Source: Lentzea sp. NEAU-D7 (GTDB lineage: Bacteria > Actinomycetota > Actinomycetes > Mycobacteriales > Pseudonocardiaceae). Taken from it: a stretch of DNA of 64,000 nucleotides. Every line of letters starts with the position of its first letter. The first letter of the stretch is position 1. Under the pieces are notes generated by a model, which worked only from the letters and a program-made list of their open reading frames with translations, did not search any database and was not told where the DNA came from. The stretch spans positions 228,193 to 292,192 of the forward strand of contig NZ_JAPJDL010000010.1 of assembly GCF_026242055.1 (NCBI RefSeq). The letters are read 5' to 3'. Of the stretch, positions 19,568-28,077 are shown piece after piece. The position numbers and the translations under genes are program-made.

Positions 19568-20614
19568 GTGACGGATGTGGTGGTGATCGGAGCGGGACAG
19601 GCGGGCCTGTCCGCCTCGTACTTCCTGCGGCGCCGCGGGGTGGGCCACGTGGTGCTGGACGCGAACGACGCTCCCGGCGGCGCCTGGCTGCACCGCTGGC
19701 CGAGCCTGCGCATGCGGACCGTGCACGGCATCCACGAGCTGCCCGGCATGCCGTTCGAGCAGCCCTCTCCCGACGAGGCCGCCAACGAGGCCATCCCGTC
19801 CTACTTCGCCCGCTACGAACAGCTCTTCGACCTGCCCGTCGTGCGCCCGGTGAACGTCACGCGGGTGGTGGACGACGGCTCGCTGCTCAAGGTCGAGACC
19901 ACCGGCGGCGTCTGGACCACCCGCGGCCTGATCAACGCGACCGGCAGGTGGCGCCGCCCGTTCTGGCCGCACTACCCGGGCCAGGAGACGTTCCAGGGCC
20001 GCCAGTTGCACACCACCGACTACCAGGGCCCCGCCGACTTCGCGGGCAAGCGCGTCGTGGTCGTGGGCGGCGGCGCGTCGGCCACGCAGCTGCTGATGGA
20101 ACTCGCCCCGGTTGCCGCGGAGACCCGCTGGGTCACCCGGCACGAACCGGTGTGGCGGGAGGGGCCGTTCACCGAGGACTACGGCCGCTGGGTGGTCGGC
20201 ATGGTCGAGGAACGCGTCCGGGCCGGCCTGATCCCGCGCAGCGTCGTCAGCGTCACCGGGCTGGCGCTGACCGACCAGACGCGCGCCGCCATCGCCTCCG
20301 GGGTGCTGGACCGCAAGCCGATGTTCGAGCGGGTCACGCCCACCGGCGTCGAGTGGGCGTCCGGCGAACGCTTCGACGCCGACGTCATCCTGTGGGCCAC
20401 CGGCTTCCGGCACGACCTGGAGCACCTCGCGCCGTTGCACCTGCGTGCCCCCGGCGGCGGGATCCAGGTGGACGGCACCCGCGTGGTGTCCGACCCGCGC
20501 ATCCACCTCGTCGGGTACGGGCCCTCGGCCAGCACGATCGGGGCGAACCGGGCCGGGCGCAGCGCCGTTCGCGAGCTGACGGGCTACCTGGACGGCCTCA
20601 AGGTCGCGAACTAG
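19568..20614 (+). CDS. FAD-dependent monooxygenase/oxidoreductase (CzcO-like)
   Basis: This protein of about 348 residues has two Rossmann folds: VVVIGAGQAGLSASYFLRRRG for FAD at the N-terminus and VVVVGGGASATQLLME for NADPH in the middle. GGAWLHRWPSLRMRT is typical of flavin-containing monooxygenase-like enzymes. Start is uncertain: GTG 19568 places the FAD fold at the N-terminus as in relatives, whereas ATG 19511 adds 19 Pro/Arg-rich residues; neither has a strong ribosome site. The substrate is unknown. Confidence 0.82.
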   Translation: MTDVVVIGAGQAGLSASYFLRRRGVGHVVLDANDAPGGAWLHRWPSLRMRTVHGIHELPGMPFEQPSPDEAANEAIPSYFARYEQLFDLPVVRPVNVTRVVDDGSLLKVETTGGVWTTRGLINATGRWRRPFWPHYPGQETFQGRQLHTTDYQGPADFAGKRVVVVGGGASATQLLMELAPVAAETRWVTRHEPVWREGPFTEDYGRWVVGMVEERVRAGLIPRSVVSVTGLALTDQTRAAIASGVLDRKPMFERVTPTGVEWASGERFDADVILWATGFRHDLEHLAPLHLRAPGGGIQVDGTRVVSDPRIHLVGYGPSASTIGANRAGRSAVRELTGYLDGLKVAN

Positions 20615-20628
20615 CCGGGCACGGGTGC

Positions 20629-21243
20629 TCAGACGCGTGACCTGGCCCGCCTCTTCGACAGGCGGGTCACCACGAAGACCAGGACGGCCACGACCGCCAG
20701 GCCTAAAACCACCTTCGAGCCGATGCCCACGTATTGCTCGACGAGGTGCCAGTTGTCGCCCAGCAGGTACCCCGCGAGGATCAGCGCCGTGTTCCACAGC
20801 AGGCTGCCCGCCGCGGTGTAGGCGACGAACGGTGCCAGCCGCATGCGCTCGACGCCGGCCGGGATCGAGATCAGGCTGCGGAACACCGGGATCATGCGGC
20901 CGAAGAAGACCGCGCGGTAGCCGTTGCGCAGGAACCAGGCCTCCGTCCTGTCCACATCGGACACCCGGACCAGGGGCATGCGGGAGGCGATGCGGCGGAC
21001 CCGGTCACGGCCCAGCGCGGCGCCGATCCAGTACAGCAGCAGCGCGCCGGCGACCGAGCCGAGCGTGGTCCAGAGGATGGCGTCGAGCAGCGACATCTTG
21101 CCCTGGGCCGCGGTGAAGCCGGCCAGGGGCAGGAAGACCTCGCTCGGCAGCGGCGGGAACAGGTTCTCCAGCGCGATCGCCAAAGCCGCTCCGGGTGCGC
21201 CGGCCGTGTGCATCAGGTCGGTGACCCAGTCGACCAAGTTCAT
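20629..21243 (-). CDS. DedA family membrane protein
   Basis: This 204-residue membrane protein belongs to the DedA/SNARE-associated family, which takes part in lipid carrier recycling and membrane homeostasis. Diagnostic segments are ENLFPPLPSEVFLPLAGF, LLLYWIGAALGRDRVRR and FFGRMIPVFRSLISIPAGVERM, with the conserved Arg and Gly residues. ATG 21243 is preceded by TAGCTT seven bases upstream (21256-21251), suggesting leaderless expression. It converges on the flavin monooxygenase. Confidence 0.93.
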   Translation of the reverse strand: MNLVDWVTDLMHTAGAPGAALAIALENLFPPLPSEVFLPLAGFTAAQGKMSLLDAILWTTLGSVAGALLLYWIGAALGRDRVRRIASRMPLVRVSDVDRTEAWFLRNGYRAVFFGRMIPVFRSLISIPAGVERMRLAPFVAYTAAGSLLWNTALILAGYLLGDNWHLVEQYVGIGSKVVLGLAVVAVLVFVVTRLSKRRARSRV

Positions 21244-21587
21244 GACGTCCAAGCTACGGACGGCGTGGTGCGGGGACATTGGGGTGAACCGCAAGATCGG
21301 GGTGGGGTGAACCCCAGCTCCGGCCTGGGGGAAACCCCCTAGGGGGCGCCGAATCCTTGTGCCTGACCAGGAACTGTGGTCGTTCGGCGTGCCATCACCG
21401 CCGTCCGGGACGCTCAGCGTGAGAGTCCTCACGCCGAGCGCGGACCACGCGAGGTCATCCACAGAGGATTCGGCGGTGACCGGGAGCGGCAAAGCGGAAC
21501 GGCGGCGTCTCGCGAGATGTGCCATTGGTCCACATCGTCCCGGAAAGGCCTTTCCGGCCTCTGGTCGTTTGACTACGATCGGGTTCG
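21244..21587. other. Intergenic region between divergent DedA and ATPase genes
   Basis: This 344-base region holds a direct repeat GGGGTGAACC (21281-21290 and 21304-21313), a CCCCAG/CTGGGG hairpin (21312-21330) and the palindrome CCCCCTAGGGGG (21335-21346). I see no supported gene. The repeats may be regulator sites for one of the two divergent genes. Confidence 0.45.
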
Positions 21588-22706
21588 ATGGCTGACCAGG
21601 TGGGAACGTGTGCGTTCTGCGGCACCTCGACCGCCACTTCCCGGCGCAGACACGCCCGGTACTGCTCGAACGCGTGCCGGCAGCGGGCGTACCGGCGGCG
21701 TGTCCACGAACCCGTCACGGCCCTGGACAGCTTCGTCGGCCGCGACGCCGAACTGGCCGGGCTCGACGCGTTCGCCGGCGCTCGCGTGCTCACGCTCGTC
21801 GGACCGGCGGGCGTCGGGAAGAGCAGGCTGGCCAAGGAGTTCACCGGAAGCCGGGCGACGTGGGTCGACCTCGCCCCGGCGAACGACGTGGGCCGTGCCT
21901 GTGCGGCCGCGCTCGGCGAGCCGGTCGGCGAACCCGTGCTGAGCACGCTGGTGCGGGCGCTGGCGGGCCGCGAGACGCTGCTCGTGCTGGACAACTGCGA
22001 ACGCGTCGCGGCGGAGTGCTCCGCGCTGCTGGAGCCGTTGCTGCTCGGCTGCCCCGGCCTCGCGGTCATCGCGACCAGCCGCGAACCGCTGCGGGTGCCG
22101 GGGGAGGTGCTCTTCGCGGTGCGGCCGTTGTCGCTCGCGGACGCGGTGGAGCTGTTCGCCGACCGCGCCCGCGCGAACCAGGTGGGCCTGCGGCTCGGCG
22201 ACAGGGACGCGCTGGCCGCCCTGTGCGCGCGCCTGGACCGCCTCCCGCTGGCGATCGAGCTCGCGGCCAGGCTCGTGACCCTGTTGCCCGTCAGGGAGGT
22301 CCTGGCGCGGCTCGACGACCGGCTGGAACTGCTCAACCGGGGCAACCGCACCGCCGCGGAACGCCACCAGAGCCTGCGCGCCGCGATCGGGTGGAGCTAC
22401 GACCGCCTGAGCGCCGACGAGCAGCACGTGTTCCGGTGCATCTCGCAGCGGCCAGGCGGCTTCGGGCTCGACGTCGCGGTCCAGGCCTGCGACCTGCCCT
22501 CGGACCGGGTGCTGGTGCTGCTGTCCGCGCTCGTGGCCAAGTCGCTGCTCACGTTCAGCGGGGCCGGTCGGTTCGAGCAGTTCGAGTCGGTCCGGCTCTT
22601 CGGCAGGGAACGGCTCGCGGAGCAGTTCGCGGGGCAGGCGCGCGGTGCCCCAGGGGCTGATCCGGAGGTGGTCCGCCGCGGGCAGGCCCCTGCGGCGAAC
22701 CACTGA
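21588..22706 (+). CDS. Short NB-ARC-type ATPase with N-terminal zinc-finger-like motif
   Basis: This 372-residue protein starts with four cysteines (C8, C11, C26, C30) in CAFCG...ARYCSNACRQRAYRRR, a basic finger-like motif common at the N-terminus of actinobacterial LuxR-type regulators. It continues with an NTPase: Walker A GPAGVGKS at 72-79, Walker B LLVLDNCE, the sensor IATSREPLRV and the GWSYDRLSADEQ winged segment. Family members usually go on for several hundred residues with TPR repeats and a LuxR helix-turn-helix; this one stops shortly after GRERLAEQFAG. It may be a naturally short form or a truncated gene. A tRNA gene lies just downstream. Confidence 0.8.
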   Translation: MADQVGTCAFCGTSTATSRRRHARYCSNACRQRAYRRRVHEPVTALDSFVGRDAELAGLDAFAGARVLTLVGPAGVGKSRLAKEFTGSRATWVDLAPANDVGRACAAALGEPVGEPVLSTLVRALAGRETLLVLDNCERVAAECSALLEPLLLGCPGLAVIATSREPLRVPGEVLFAVRPLSLADAVELFADRARANQVGLRLGDRDALAALCARLDRLPLAIELAARLVTLLPVREVLARLDDRLELLNRGNRTAAERHQSLRAAIGWSYDRLSADEQHVFRCISQRPGGFGLDVAVQACDLPSDRVLVLLSALVAKSLLTFSGAGRFEQFESVRLFGRERLAEQFAGQARGAPGADPEVVRRGQAPAANH

Positions 22707-22773
22707 AGAGCCGCGGCGCCACGCGGTTTGACCTGGGCGAACGTGCTGCGCGAGCACACCTGGCCCAGGAGGG

Positions 22774-22850
22774 TGGTGAGGTCGGGGGGACTCGAACCCC
22801 CACTGGCTGGGACCTAAACCCAGTGCCTCTGCCAATTGGGCTACGACCCC
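22774..22850 (-). tRNA. tRNA-Leu (anticodon UAG) with short variable loop
   Basis: The minus strand folds into a complete cloverleaf: acceptor GGGGTCG/CGACCTC, D arm with GG in the loop, anticodon stem CTGGG/CCCAG with loop TTTAGGT, T stem GGGGG/CCCCC with loop TTCGAGT, discriminator A and an encoded CCA (22774-22776). The anticodon TAG reads CUA (Leu). The variable region CCAGT is only five bases, whereas leucine tRNAs normally carry a long variable arm, so its charging identity needs caution. Confidence 0.85.
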
Positions 22851-22959
22851 TCGGGTGGAAGCCTATAGGCCCTCCATGTACACGCTCTCGCGGGTCGCGC
22901 GAAGCCGCCCTCCTGGCCGTCCACTACGGTTGCGGGCAGAACCGCTGCTAGGAGGACAT

Positions 22960-23181
22960 GTGGCTCGCGATCCCGACACCATCCAGCGCGAGATCGAGCA
23001 GGCTCGCACCGCGCTGGCCGCCACCCTGGACGAGCTCAGCGAGCGCGCCAACCCGCAGAAGCTCGTCGAGCAGGGCAAGTCGTCCGTGCTCGACGTGCTG
23101 AGCCAGCCCAAGGTCAAGTACACCCTGATCGCGGTCGGCGCCGTGGTCGGCTTCGCGCTGGTCCGCAAGCTCTTCCGCTAG
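22960..23181 (+). CDS. DUF3618 family small membrane protein
   Basis: This 73-residue protein has an N-terminal amphipathic helix (DPDTIQREIEQARTALAATLDEL), typical of DUF3618, and one transmembrane helix near residues 50-68 ending in RKLFR. GTG 22960 is chosen because AGGAGGA lies at 22950-22956. The family is widespread in actinobacteria with no fixed function. Its stop shares CTAG (23178-23181) with the convergent TetR gene. Confidence 0.85.
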   Translation: MARDPDTIQREIEQARTALAATLDELSERANPQKLVEQGKSSVLDVLSQPKVKYTLIAVGAVVGFALVRKLFR

Positions 23182-23792
23182 GAAACCCGCACCAACGGCA
23201 GGAGCACCTGCTCGACGACCTTCTCCACGAACGGCTCGTCGAGCGGGTCCCCGGTCAGCATGAGCCGGTAGATCAGGGCGGCGCCCGCGATCTCGACCGC
23301 CATGCCGCGCGGTGCGTCGGCCTTGAGCTCGCCCCGTTCGGCGGCCCGGTCCAGGATGCCGCGCAGCACGTCGCGCTGCGAGATCAGGAACGTCTCCCGG
23401 AACGCCGCCGCCAGTTCGGGCTCGTGCGGCAGTTCGCCCACGAGTGCCTGAGCCGCCTTGCCGATCGGTCCCGAGAGGAACGCGGCGAACGACGAGAGGA
23501 ACTCGCGCAGGTCCCCGGCCAGCGAGCCGGTGTCCGGCGCCGCGAGGTTCTGCGTGGCGAGCTGGGTGCACGTGTCGATCACGAGATCGAGCTTCGACTC
23601 CCACCGCCGGTAGATCGTCGCCTTGCCCGCTCGCGCGCGGGCCGCCACCGCGTCCATCGTGAGGGCCCGGTACCCCACCTCGGCCATCACCTCGAGCGCC
23701 GCCTGTCGTAAAGCGTCGTCCCTGCTGGCGTCGCGAGGACGGCCCCGCTGAGGCACCCTGCCCTCGTTGATCGCCGCTGTCGACACAGCCAT
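23178..23792 (-). CDS. TetR family transcriptional regulator
   Basis: This 204-residue regulator has the TetR DNA-binding domain near residues 20-65 (RQAALEVMAEVGYRALTMDAVAARARAGKATIYRRWESK) and a helical ligand-binding domain with a TetR_C11-like end. ATG 23792 has GGAGG upstream. It faces away from the alpha-galactosidase gene, so it may regulate that gene or itself; no clear palindrome was found in the 153-base space. Confidence 0.92.
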   Translation of the reverse strand: MAVSTAAINEGRVPQRGRPRDASRDDALRQAALEVMAEVGYRALTMDAVAARARAGKATIYRRWESKLDLVIDTCTQLATQNLAAPDTGSLAGDLREFLSSFAAFLSGPIGKAAQALVGELPHEPELAAAFRETFLISQRDVLRGILDRAAERGELKADAPRGMAVEIAGAALIYRLMLTGDPLDEPFVEKVVEQVLLPLVRVS

Positions 23793-23945
23793 GCCACCTC
23801 CTCGTACCAGGGCACGGCTGATGCGTGTCCTCCCCGCCCCTTTGGCGGCACATCCTAGGCGTCCTGGCCCACTCGCAGGGCGAGCAGCACCCGGTTGTTG
23901 CATCGTGTTGAGGTTGGTCGGTCATGCGCGCGGGAGGAGTGGACG

Positions 23946-25364
23946 ATGTCCTTCGGAACGACACGCCTTTTCGGGAAGCTCACGGCTGCGGTGCCCACGG
24001 GTCGACCAGGGGCAACGTCCAGCGAAGAAATCAATTCATCGGATGTCCCGGTCCGCGATGGCACGTCGAAACGCATCCGGGAGGAGTTTCCGGTCCGAGA
24101 TCCGCGGACTTCCTGTCGGAAAACTGAAGATCGCGGCCGACCCGGACGAGCACCGGGACGGGTCAGGCTGGCCGTCGCGCTGACCGTGCTGTCCACAGTG
24201 GCCGGTGCGGTCCTGGTCGCCCCCGCTGCCAGGGCGTTGCCGGACGGCCTCGCGCTGACCCCGCCGATGGGCTTCAACAACTGGAACTCCACCGCCTGCG
24301 GCCCCGAGTTCACCGAGGCGATGGTCAAGGGCATCGCCGACATCTTCGTGTCGAAGGGCCTGAAGGACGCGGGCTACGAGTACGTCAACATCGACGACTG
24401 CTGGGCCGAGAAGACCCGCGACGCCGACGGCAAGCTCGTCCCGCACCGCACCCGGTTCCCCAACGGCATCAAGGCCGTCGCGGACTACGTGCACTCCAAG
24501 GGCCTCAAGTTCGGCATCTACACCTCGGCCGGAACCGCGACCTGCGAGAAGGAGAACGGCTTCCCCGGTGGTCTGGGGCACGAGGAGTCCGACGCGCAGC
24601 AGTTCGCGTCCTGGGGCGTCGACTACCTGAAGTACGACAACTGCAACAACCAGGGCGTCGACGCGAAGCAGCGCTACCGCACGATGCGCGACGCGCTGAA
24701 GAAGACAGGCCGTCCGATCGTGTTCTCGTTGTGCGAATGGGGCCAGAGCAAGCCGTGGGAGTGGGCCTCCGACACCGGCCACCTCTGGCGCACCACCGGC
24801 GACATCGTCGACACCTGGGCGCGCACGATGGAGATCTACGAGGAGAACGTGGTGCTGGACTCCTACGCCGGGCCCGGCCACTGGAACGACCCGGACATGC
24901 TCGAGGTCGGCAACGGCAAGATGAACGCCGTGCAGTACCGCAGCCACTTCTCGCTGTGGGCGATCATGGCCGCACCGCTGCTGATCGGCTCCGACCTGCG
25001 CAAGGCCTCCGCCGACACGTTCGCGATCCTGGAGAACAAGGACGTCATCGCGGTCGACCAGGACCGGCTGGGCGTGCAGGGCAAGCGGATCCGCACCACC
25101 GGCACGTCCGGTGTCGACGTGATCGTGAAGCCGCTGGCCAACGGCGACAAGGCCGTGGCGCTGTTCAACAAGTCCGCGGCCACGCAGACCGTCTCGACGT
25201 CGCTGGAGGAGATCGGCATGACCGGTCCGGCGGTGCTGAAGGACCTGTGGACCAAGTCGGTGAGCACCACGTCCGGCGCGATCTCGGCCTCGGTCCCGTC
25301 GCACGACACGGTGATCTACCGCGTCTCGAAGGAAGGGACCGCCCCCCAACCCGCCCGCCGGTGA
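23946..25364 (+). CDS. GH27 alpha-galactosidase, secreted
   Basis: This 472-residue enzyme removes terminal alpha-galactose. The GH27 barrel starts with LALTPPMGFNNWNSTACG; the nucleophile is D231 in YLKYDNCN and the acid/base is D315 in HWNDPDML. A C-terminal beta domain follows. A hydrophobic export segment (LAVALTVLSTVAGAVLVAP) lies at about residues 73-95, behind an unusually long Arg-rich stretch. ATG 23946 is chosen for GGAGGAG at 23933-23939; no good start exists closer to the export segment. A hairpin follows the gene. Confidence 0.92.
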   Translation: MSFGTTRLFGKLTAAVPTGRPGATSSEEINSSDVPVRDGTSKRIREEFPVRDPRTSCRKTEDRGRPGRAPGRVRLAVALTVLSTVAGAVLVAPAARALPDGLALTPPMGFNNWNSTACGPEFTEAMVKGIADIFVSKGLKDAGYEYVNIDDCWAEKTRDADGKLVPHRTRFPNGIKAVADYVHSKGLKFGIYTSAGTATCEKENGFPGGLGHEESDAQQFASWGVDYLKYDNCNNQGVDAKQRYRTMRDALKKTGRPIVFSLCEWGQSKPWEWASDTGHLWRTTGDIVDTWARTMEIYEENVVLDSYAGPGHWNDPDMLEVGNGKMNAVQYRSHFSLWAIMAAPLLIGSDLRKASADTFAILENKDVIAVDQDRLGVQGKRIRTTGTSGVDVIVKPLANGDKAVALFNKSAATQTVSTSLEEIGMTGPAVLKDLWTKSVSTTSGAISASVPSHDTVIYRVSKEGTAPQPARR

Positions 25365-25393
25365 CGGCACCACCGGTGCGTAGTCCGATGAGG

Positions 25394-25431
25394 ACGGCCT
25401 GTGACCTGGTGTAACGCGGGTCACAGGCCGT
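25394..25431. terminator. Hairpin after the alpha-galactosidase gene
   Basis: A perfect 13-bp stem (25394-25406 with 25419-25431) with a 12-base loop, 29 bases after the stop codon and just before the next gene. There is no T-run; it is likely a transcription terminator. Confidence 0.6.
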
Positions 25432-25445
25432 CTGATATCTCGGGC

Positions 25446-26108
25446 ATGAAGGCAACGCGTCTACTCCCCGCCCTCGCGGTGGCCGCCGCGCTGGCGCTGG
25501 CGCCGGGTCTGGCGCTCGCCGACCCCGGCAACGGCAAGGGCAGCGGGATCACGAACAACCCGAACGTCCCGCCGGGACAGTCGGTGCAGGACACCTCCGT
25601 GCCGCAACCGCCGTCGAACGCGGACTTCAGCGGCAACGGCGCGAACGTGTCCGGCCCGTACGACTCGACCCGGGACGGCTCGCCGTCGCAGAACGGGAAC
25701 GGCACGGGCGAGGCGAACGGCAAACCGTGCGCCGGCTGCGTCGGCAAGGCCGACAACAAGAACCCGCCGGGTCAGCAGCCGGGCGGCTCGGACGCCAACT
25801 CCGGCTACGAGTGCGACTCGAACCACGGCGTGGGCCGCGGCAACCCTGCCCACACGGGCTGCGCACCAGCGGAAACGCCTCCGGTGACCACCACCCCGGT
25901 CACGACCCCGGCGACCACGACCGAGGCTCCACCGGCGGTCCAGCAGGGCGGAGCCCCGCCGGCACCTCAGGCGGCTCCGGCTCGCGAGACCGCGGAGGAC
26001 CTGGCGTTCACCGGCTTCGACGTCCTGCCGCTCGGCCTGGCCGGGCTCGTGCTCGTGGGGGGCGGTGGCGCGGCGGTGCTCATGGCCGGCCGGGTCCGGA
26101 AACCCTGA
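25446..26108 (+). CDS. LAxTG-anchored secreted protein
   Basis: This 220-residue protein has a signal peptide (residues 1-25, cleavage after ALA), a low-complexity Gly/Asn/Pro-rich mature region with cysteines in PCAGCVG, YECDSN and HTGCAP, a Thr/Pro-rich linker, and a C-terminal sorting signal: LAFTG at 186-190, hydrophobic segment, basic tail RVRKP. It is therefore expected to be attached to peptidoglycan by a class E sortase. The function is unknown. The last 29 bases overlap the convergent methyltransferase gene. Confidence 0.82.
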   Translation: MKATRLLPALAVAAALALAPGLALADPGNGKGSGITNNPNVPPGQSVQDTSVPQPPSNADFSGNGANVSGPYDSTRDGSPSQNGNGTGEANGKPCAGCVGKADNKNPPGQQPGGSDANSGYECDSNHGVGRGNPAHTGCAPAETPPVTTTPVTTPATTTEAPPAVQQGGAPPAPQAAPARETAEDLAFTGFDVLPLGLAGLVLVGGGGAAVLMAGRVRKP

Positions 26109-26835
26109 CCGCGAGCGCGAGCTGGGTCAGGTAGCGCTTCACGATCCGGCCGTCGTAGCGCGTGTCGATCAGCCGGCGGATGTCCGCGAGCAACGCGTCG
26201 CGGTCCGGCAGCACGATGTGGTTCGAGTAGGTGAGGAGCAGGTCCGCGTACGCCTCGGTGTCGTAGGCCTGCTCCCACTCGTACCGGTGGAACTCGGGCT
26301 CGCCGAAGAACGCGCTGTCGTCGAACTCGCGGGGGATCGCCGAGGCGGGCGACTGCCGCAGGCCCGGCGGTGTCGTGGGGTCCCAGCGCTCGTAGCACTC
26401 CTGCACGTCCGCGAAGAACTGCTCGGTCCCGCCCGCGACGTGGTGCGTCGAGATCACGGCCAGCGAGCCGCCAGGACGCAGAGCGGCGGCACAGCGGGCC
26501 ATCCGGGTGGCGGGGTCGAGCCAGTGGAACGCCGTCGCCGACACCACCAGGTCGAACGGATCCGGCAGCGGCCACACGTCGAAGTCCGCCACGACCACGC
26601 GGGCGGTGGGGGCGTGGGCACGGGCGACGGCCGCCAGATCAGGGCTCAGCTCGACCGCCGTCACCTCGCCCAGCGCCGTCAGCGGCAGCGTCGCCTGGCC
26701 CGTTCCGGGACCTATCTCCAGGATGCGCGGGCCGGACAGGCGTTCGAACAGCTCCGGGGGATAGGTGGGACGTGCCCGGTGGTACCGGGCCGCGTCCTCG
26801 CCGAAGGTGGTGCGCAAACGTTCGCGGTCGGTCAT
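26080..26835 (-). CDS. Class I SAM-dependent methyltransferase
   Basis: This 251-residue protein shows the SAM-binding motif ILEIGPGTGQAT, an acidic residue after the second strand (TAVELSPDL), VVVADFDVWPLPDPFDLVVSATAFHWL and the LRPGGSLAVIST strand, so it is a small-molecule methyltransferase of the UbiE/Coq5-like group. Substrate unknown. It starts inside the end of the carboxylesterase gene (4-base overlap) and is translated with it. Confidence 0.9.
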   Translation of the reverse strand: MTDRERLRTTFGEDAARYHRARPTYPPELFERLSGPRILEIGPGTGQATLPLTALGEVTAVELSPDLAAVARAHAPTARVVVADFDVWPLPDPFDLVVSATAFHWLDPATRMARCAAALRPGGSLAVISTHHVAGGTEQFFADVQECYERWDPTTPPGLRQSPASAIPREFDDSAFFGEPEFHRYEWEQAYDTEAYADLLLTYSNHIVLPDRDALLADIRRLIDTRYDGRIVKRYLTQLALAVRVSGPGRP

Positions 26836-27968
26836 CCGCCGAATTCAAGTGACCGGGACGGCAACGCGTCCAGCCCGTTTCGCGCGAACGCCGTCCAGAC
26901 GCCCCGCAGCGTCTTGGCCAGCACGGGATCCGGTTCCTGCCCGGCGAGCATGCCCGCACCGAGCCAGCCCTCCGGGTCGAACAGGAACGGCAGTTCCATG
27001 CAGTGGCACGAGCCCAGCGGGGCACCGTCCGGGGCCCACCCGAACAGGTAGGTGGCGACCCGGCCGCCCGCCGCCGTCCAGTCCCGCACCAGCTCACGCG
27101 CACCACCGGCGAAGATCAGCTCGGTCACGGCCTCCCAGTACCGCGAGTCCGGCACGTACGGGCTGCCGTCGTCGGCCGTGTGCCCGACGAGCAGTTCCAC
27201 GCGCGACGCGGCCGCGGTGAGATCGGCGCCGACCTCCGGTGCGAACGGCATGCCGCCCGACGGCACGAACCGGGGACCGACGGCGGCGACGGCCGCGACC
27301 TGCGCCGCCAGCACGTCCTCCACCGAGGTGGTGGCGTCGACGGAGATCTCCGCACGCAAGGCCGCCGTCATCTCGGCGCGTTCGGGACTGCGGGTGCCCA
27401 TCGGCGCGCTCTGCATGATCGCGCGGTGGAACAGGCCCTCCGTGTCGGTGAGCATCAGCGCGTACACCGAGTCGCCGCCCGCGGACTGCCCGAAGACCGT
27501 GACGTTCGCGGGGTCGCCGCCGAACACCGCGACGTTGTCCCGCACCCACCGCAGCGCCACGAGCTGGTCGAGCAGGCCGAGGTTGTCGCGCAGGTAGCCG
27601 AAGACGCCGAGGCGGTAGCTGACGTTGACCACCACGACGCCTTCCGAGGCCAGCAGCCCGGCCTCGTACTTCGTGGACTCGCCGCTGCCGGTCACGTACG
27701 CCCCGCCGTGGAACCAGACCATCACCGGCAGCCCGGACGCCCCGGCCGGAGCGGTCACCGAGAGCACCTGGCAGTGCTCGTCGAACGCGAGACCCTCCAC
27801 CGAGCTGCCGACCACCGACGCGAGCGCCGACGGGGGCTGCGGGCAGGCGGGGCCGCGCCGCGAGTCGTCGACCACCCCGTCCCAGGCGACGGGGGACGGC
27901 GCGGCGAAGCGGTCGGCTGTCGCGTAACGGATTCCGCGCGCCCGTACGAGGCCTTCGGCAGTGATCAC
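26832..27968 (-). CDS. Type B carboxylesterase
   Basis: This 378-residue alpha/beta hydrolase has the type B signature: oxyanion loop VMVWFHGGAYVTGSG, nucleophile Ser in VFGQSAGGDSV, and a candidate catalytic His in GSCHCMELPFLF. It is short for the family (often about 500 residues) but complete in motifs. GTG 27968 is preceded by TAGTAT (27980-27975) six bases away, indicating a leaderless mRNA. The gene is coupled to the methyltransferase. Substrates are unknown. Confidence 0.9.
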   Translation of the reverse strand: MITAEGLVRARGIRYATADRFAAPSPVAWDGVVDDSRRGPACPQPPSALASVVGSSVEGLAFDEHCQVLSVTAPAGASGLPVMVWFHGGAYVTGSGESTKYEAGLLASEGVVVVNVSYRLGVFGYLRDNLGLLDQLVALRWVRDNVAVFGGDPANVTVFGQSAGGDSVYALMLTDTEGLFHRAIMQSAPMGTRSPERAEMTAALRAEISVDATTSVEDVLAAQVAAVAAVGPRFVPSGGMPFAPEVGADLTAAASRVELLVGHTADDGSPYVPDSRYWEAVTELIFAGGARELVRDWTAAGGRVATYLFGWAPDGAPLGSCHCMELPFLFDPEGWLGAGMLAGQEPDPVLAKTLRGVWTAFARNGLDALPSRSLEFGG

Positions 27969-28077
27969 CGACCGATACTAGGCACGAGTAAGCAATTCCA
28001 CAGCGTCCCGATTCGGCGGGAACACCGGGACAGGAGCACGATGCAACGGTTGGGCAACGAGGCAGAGGAGGCGCCCG

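Noticed and set aside
21359..21595. 78-codon open frame in the DedA-ATPase gap
   Set aside because: No ribosome site, no recognisable protein features and it overlaps the ATPase start.
22700..22860. Integrative element at the tRNA gene
   Set aside because: No integrase, no second copy of the tRNA 3' end and no change in base composition were seen; only the short ATPase hints at a past event.
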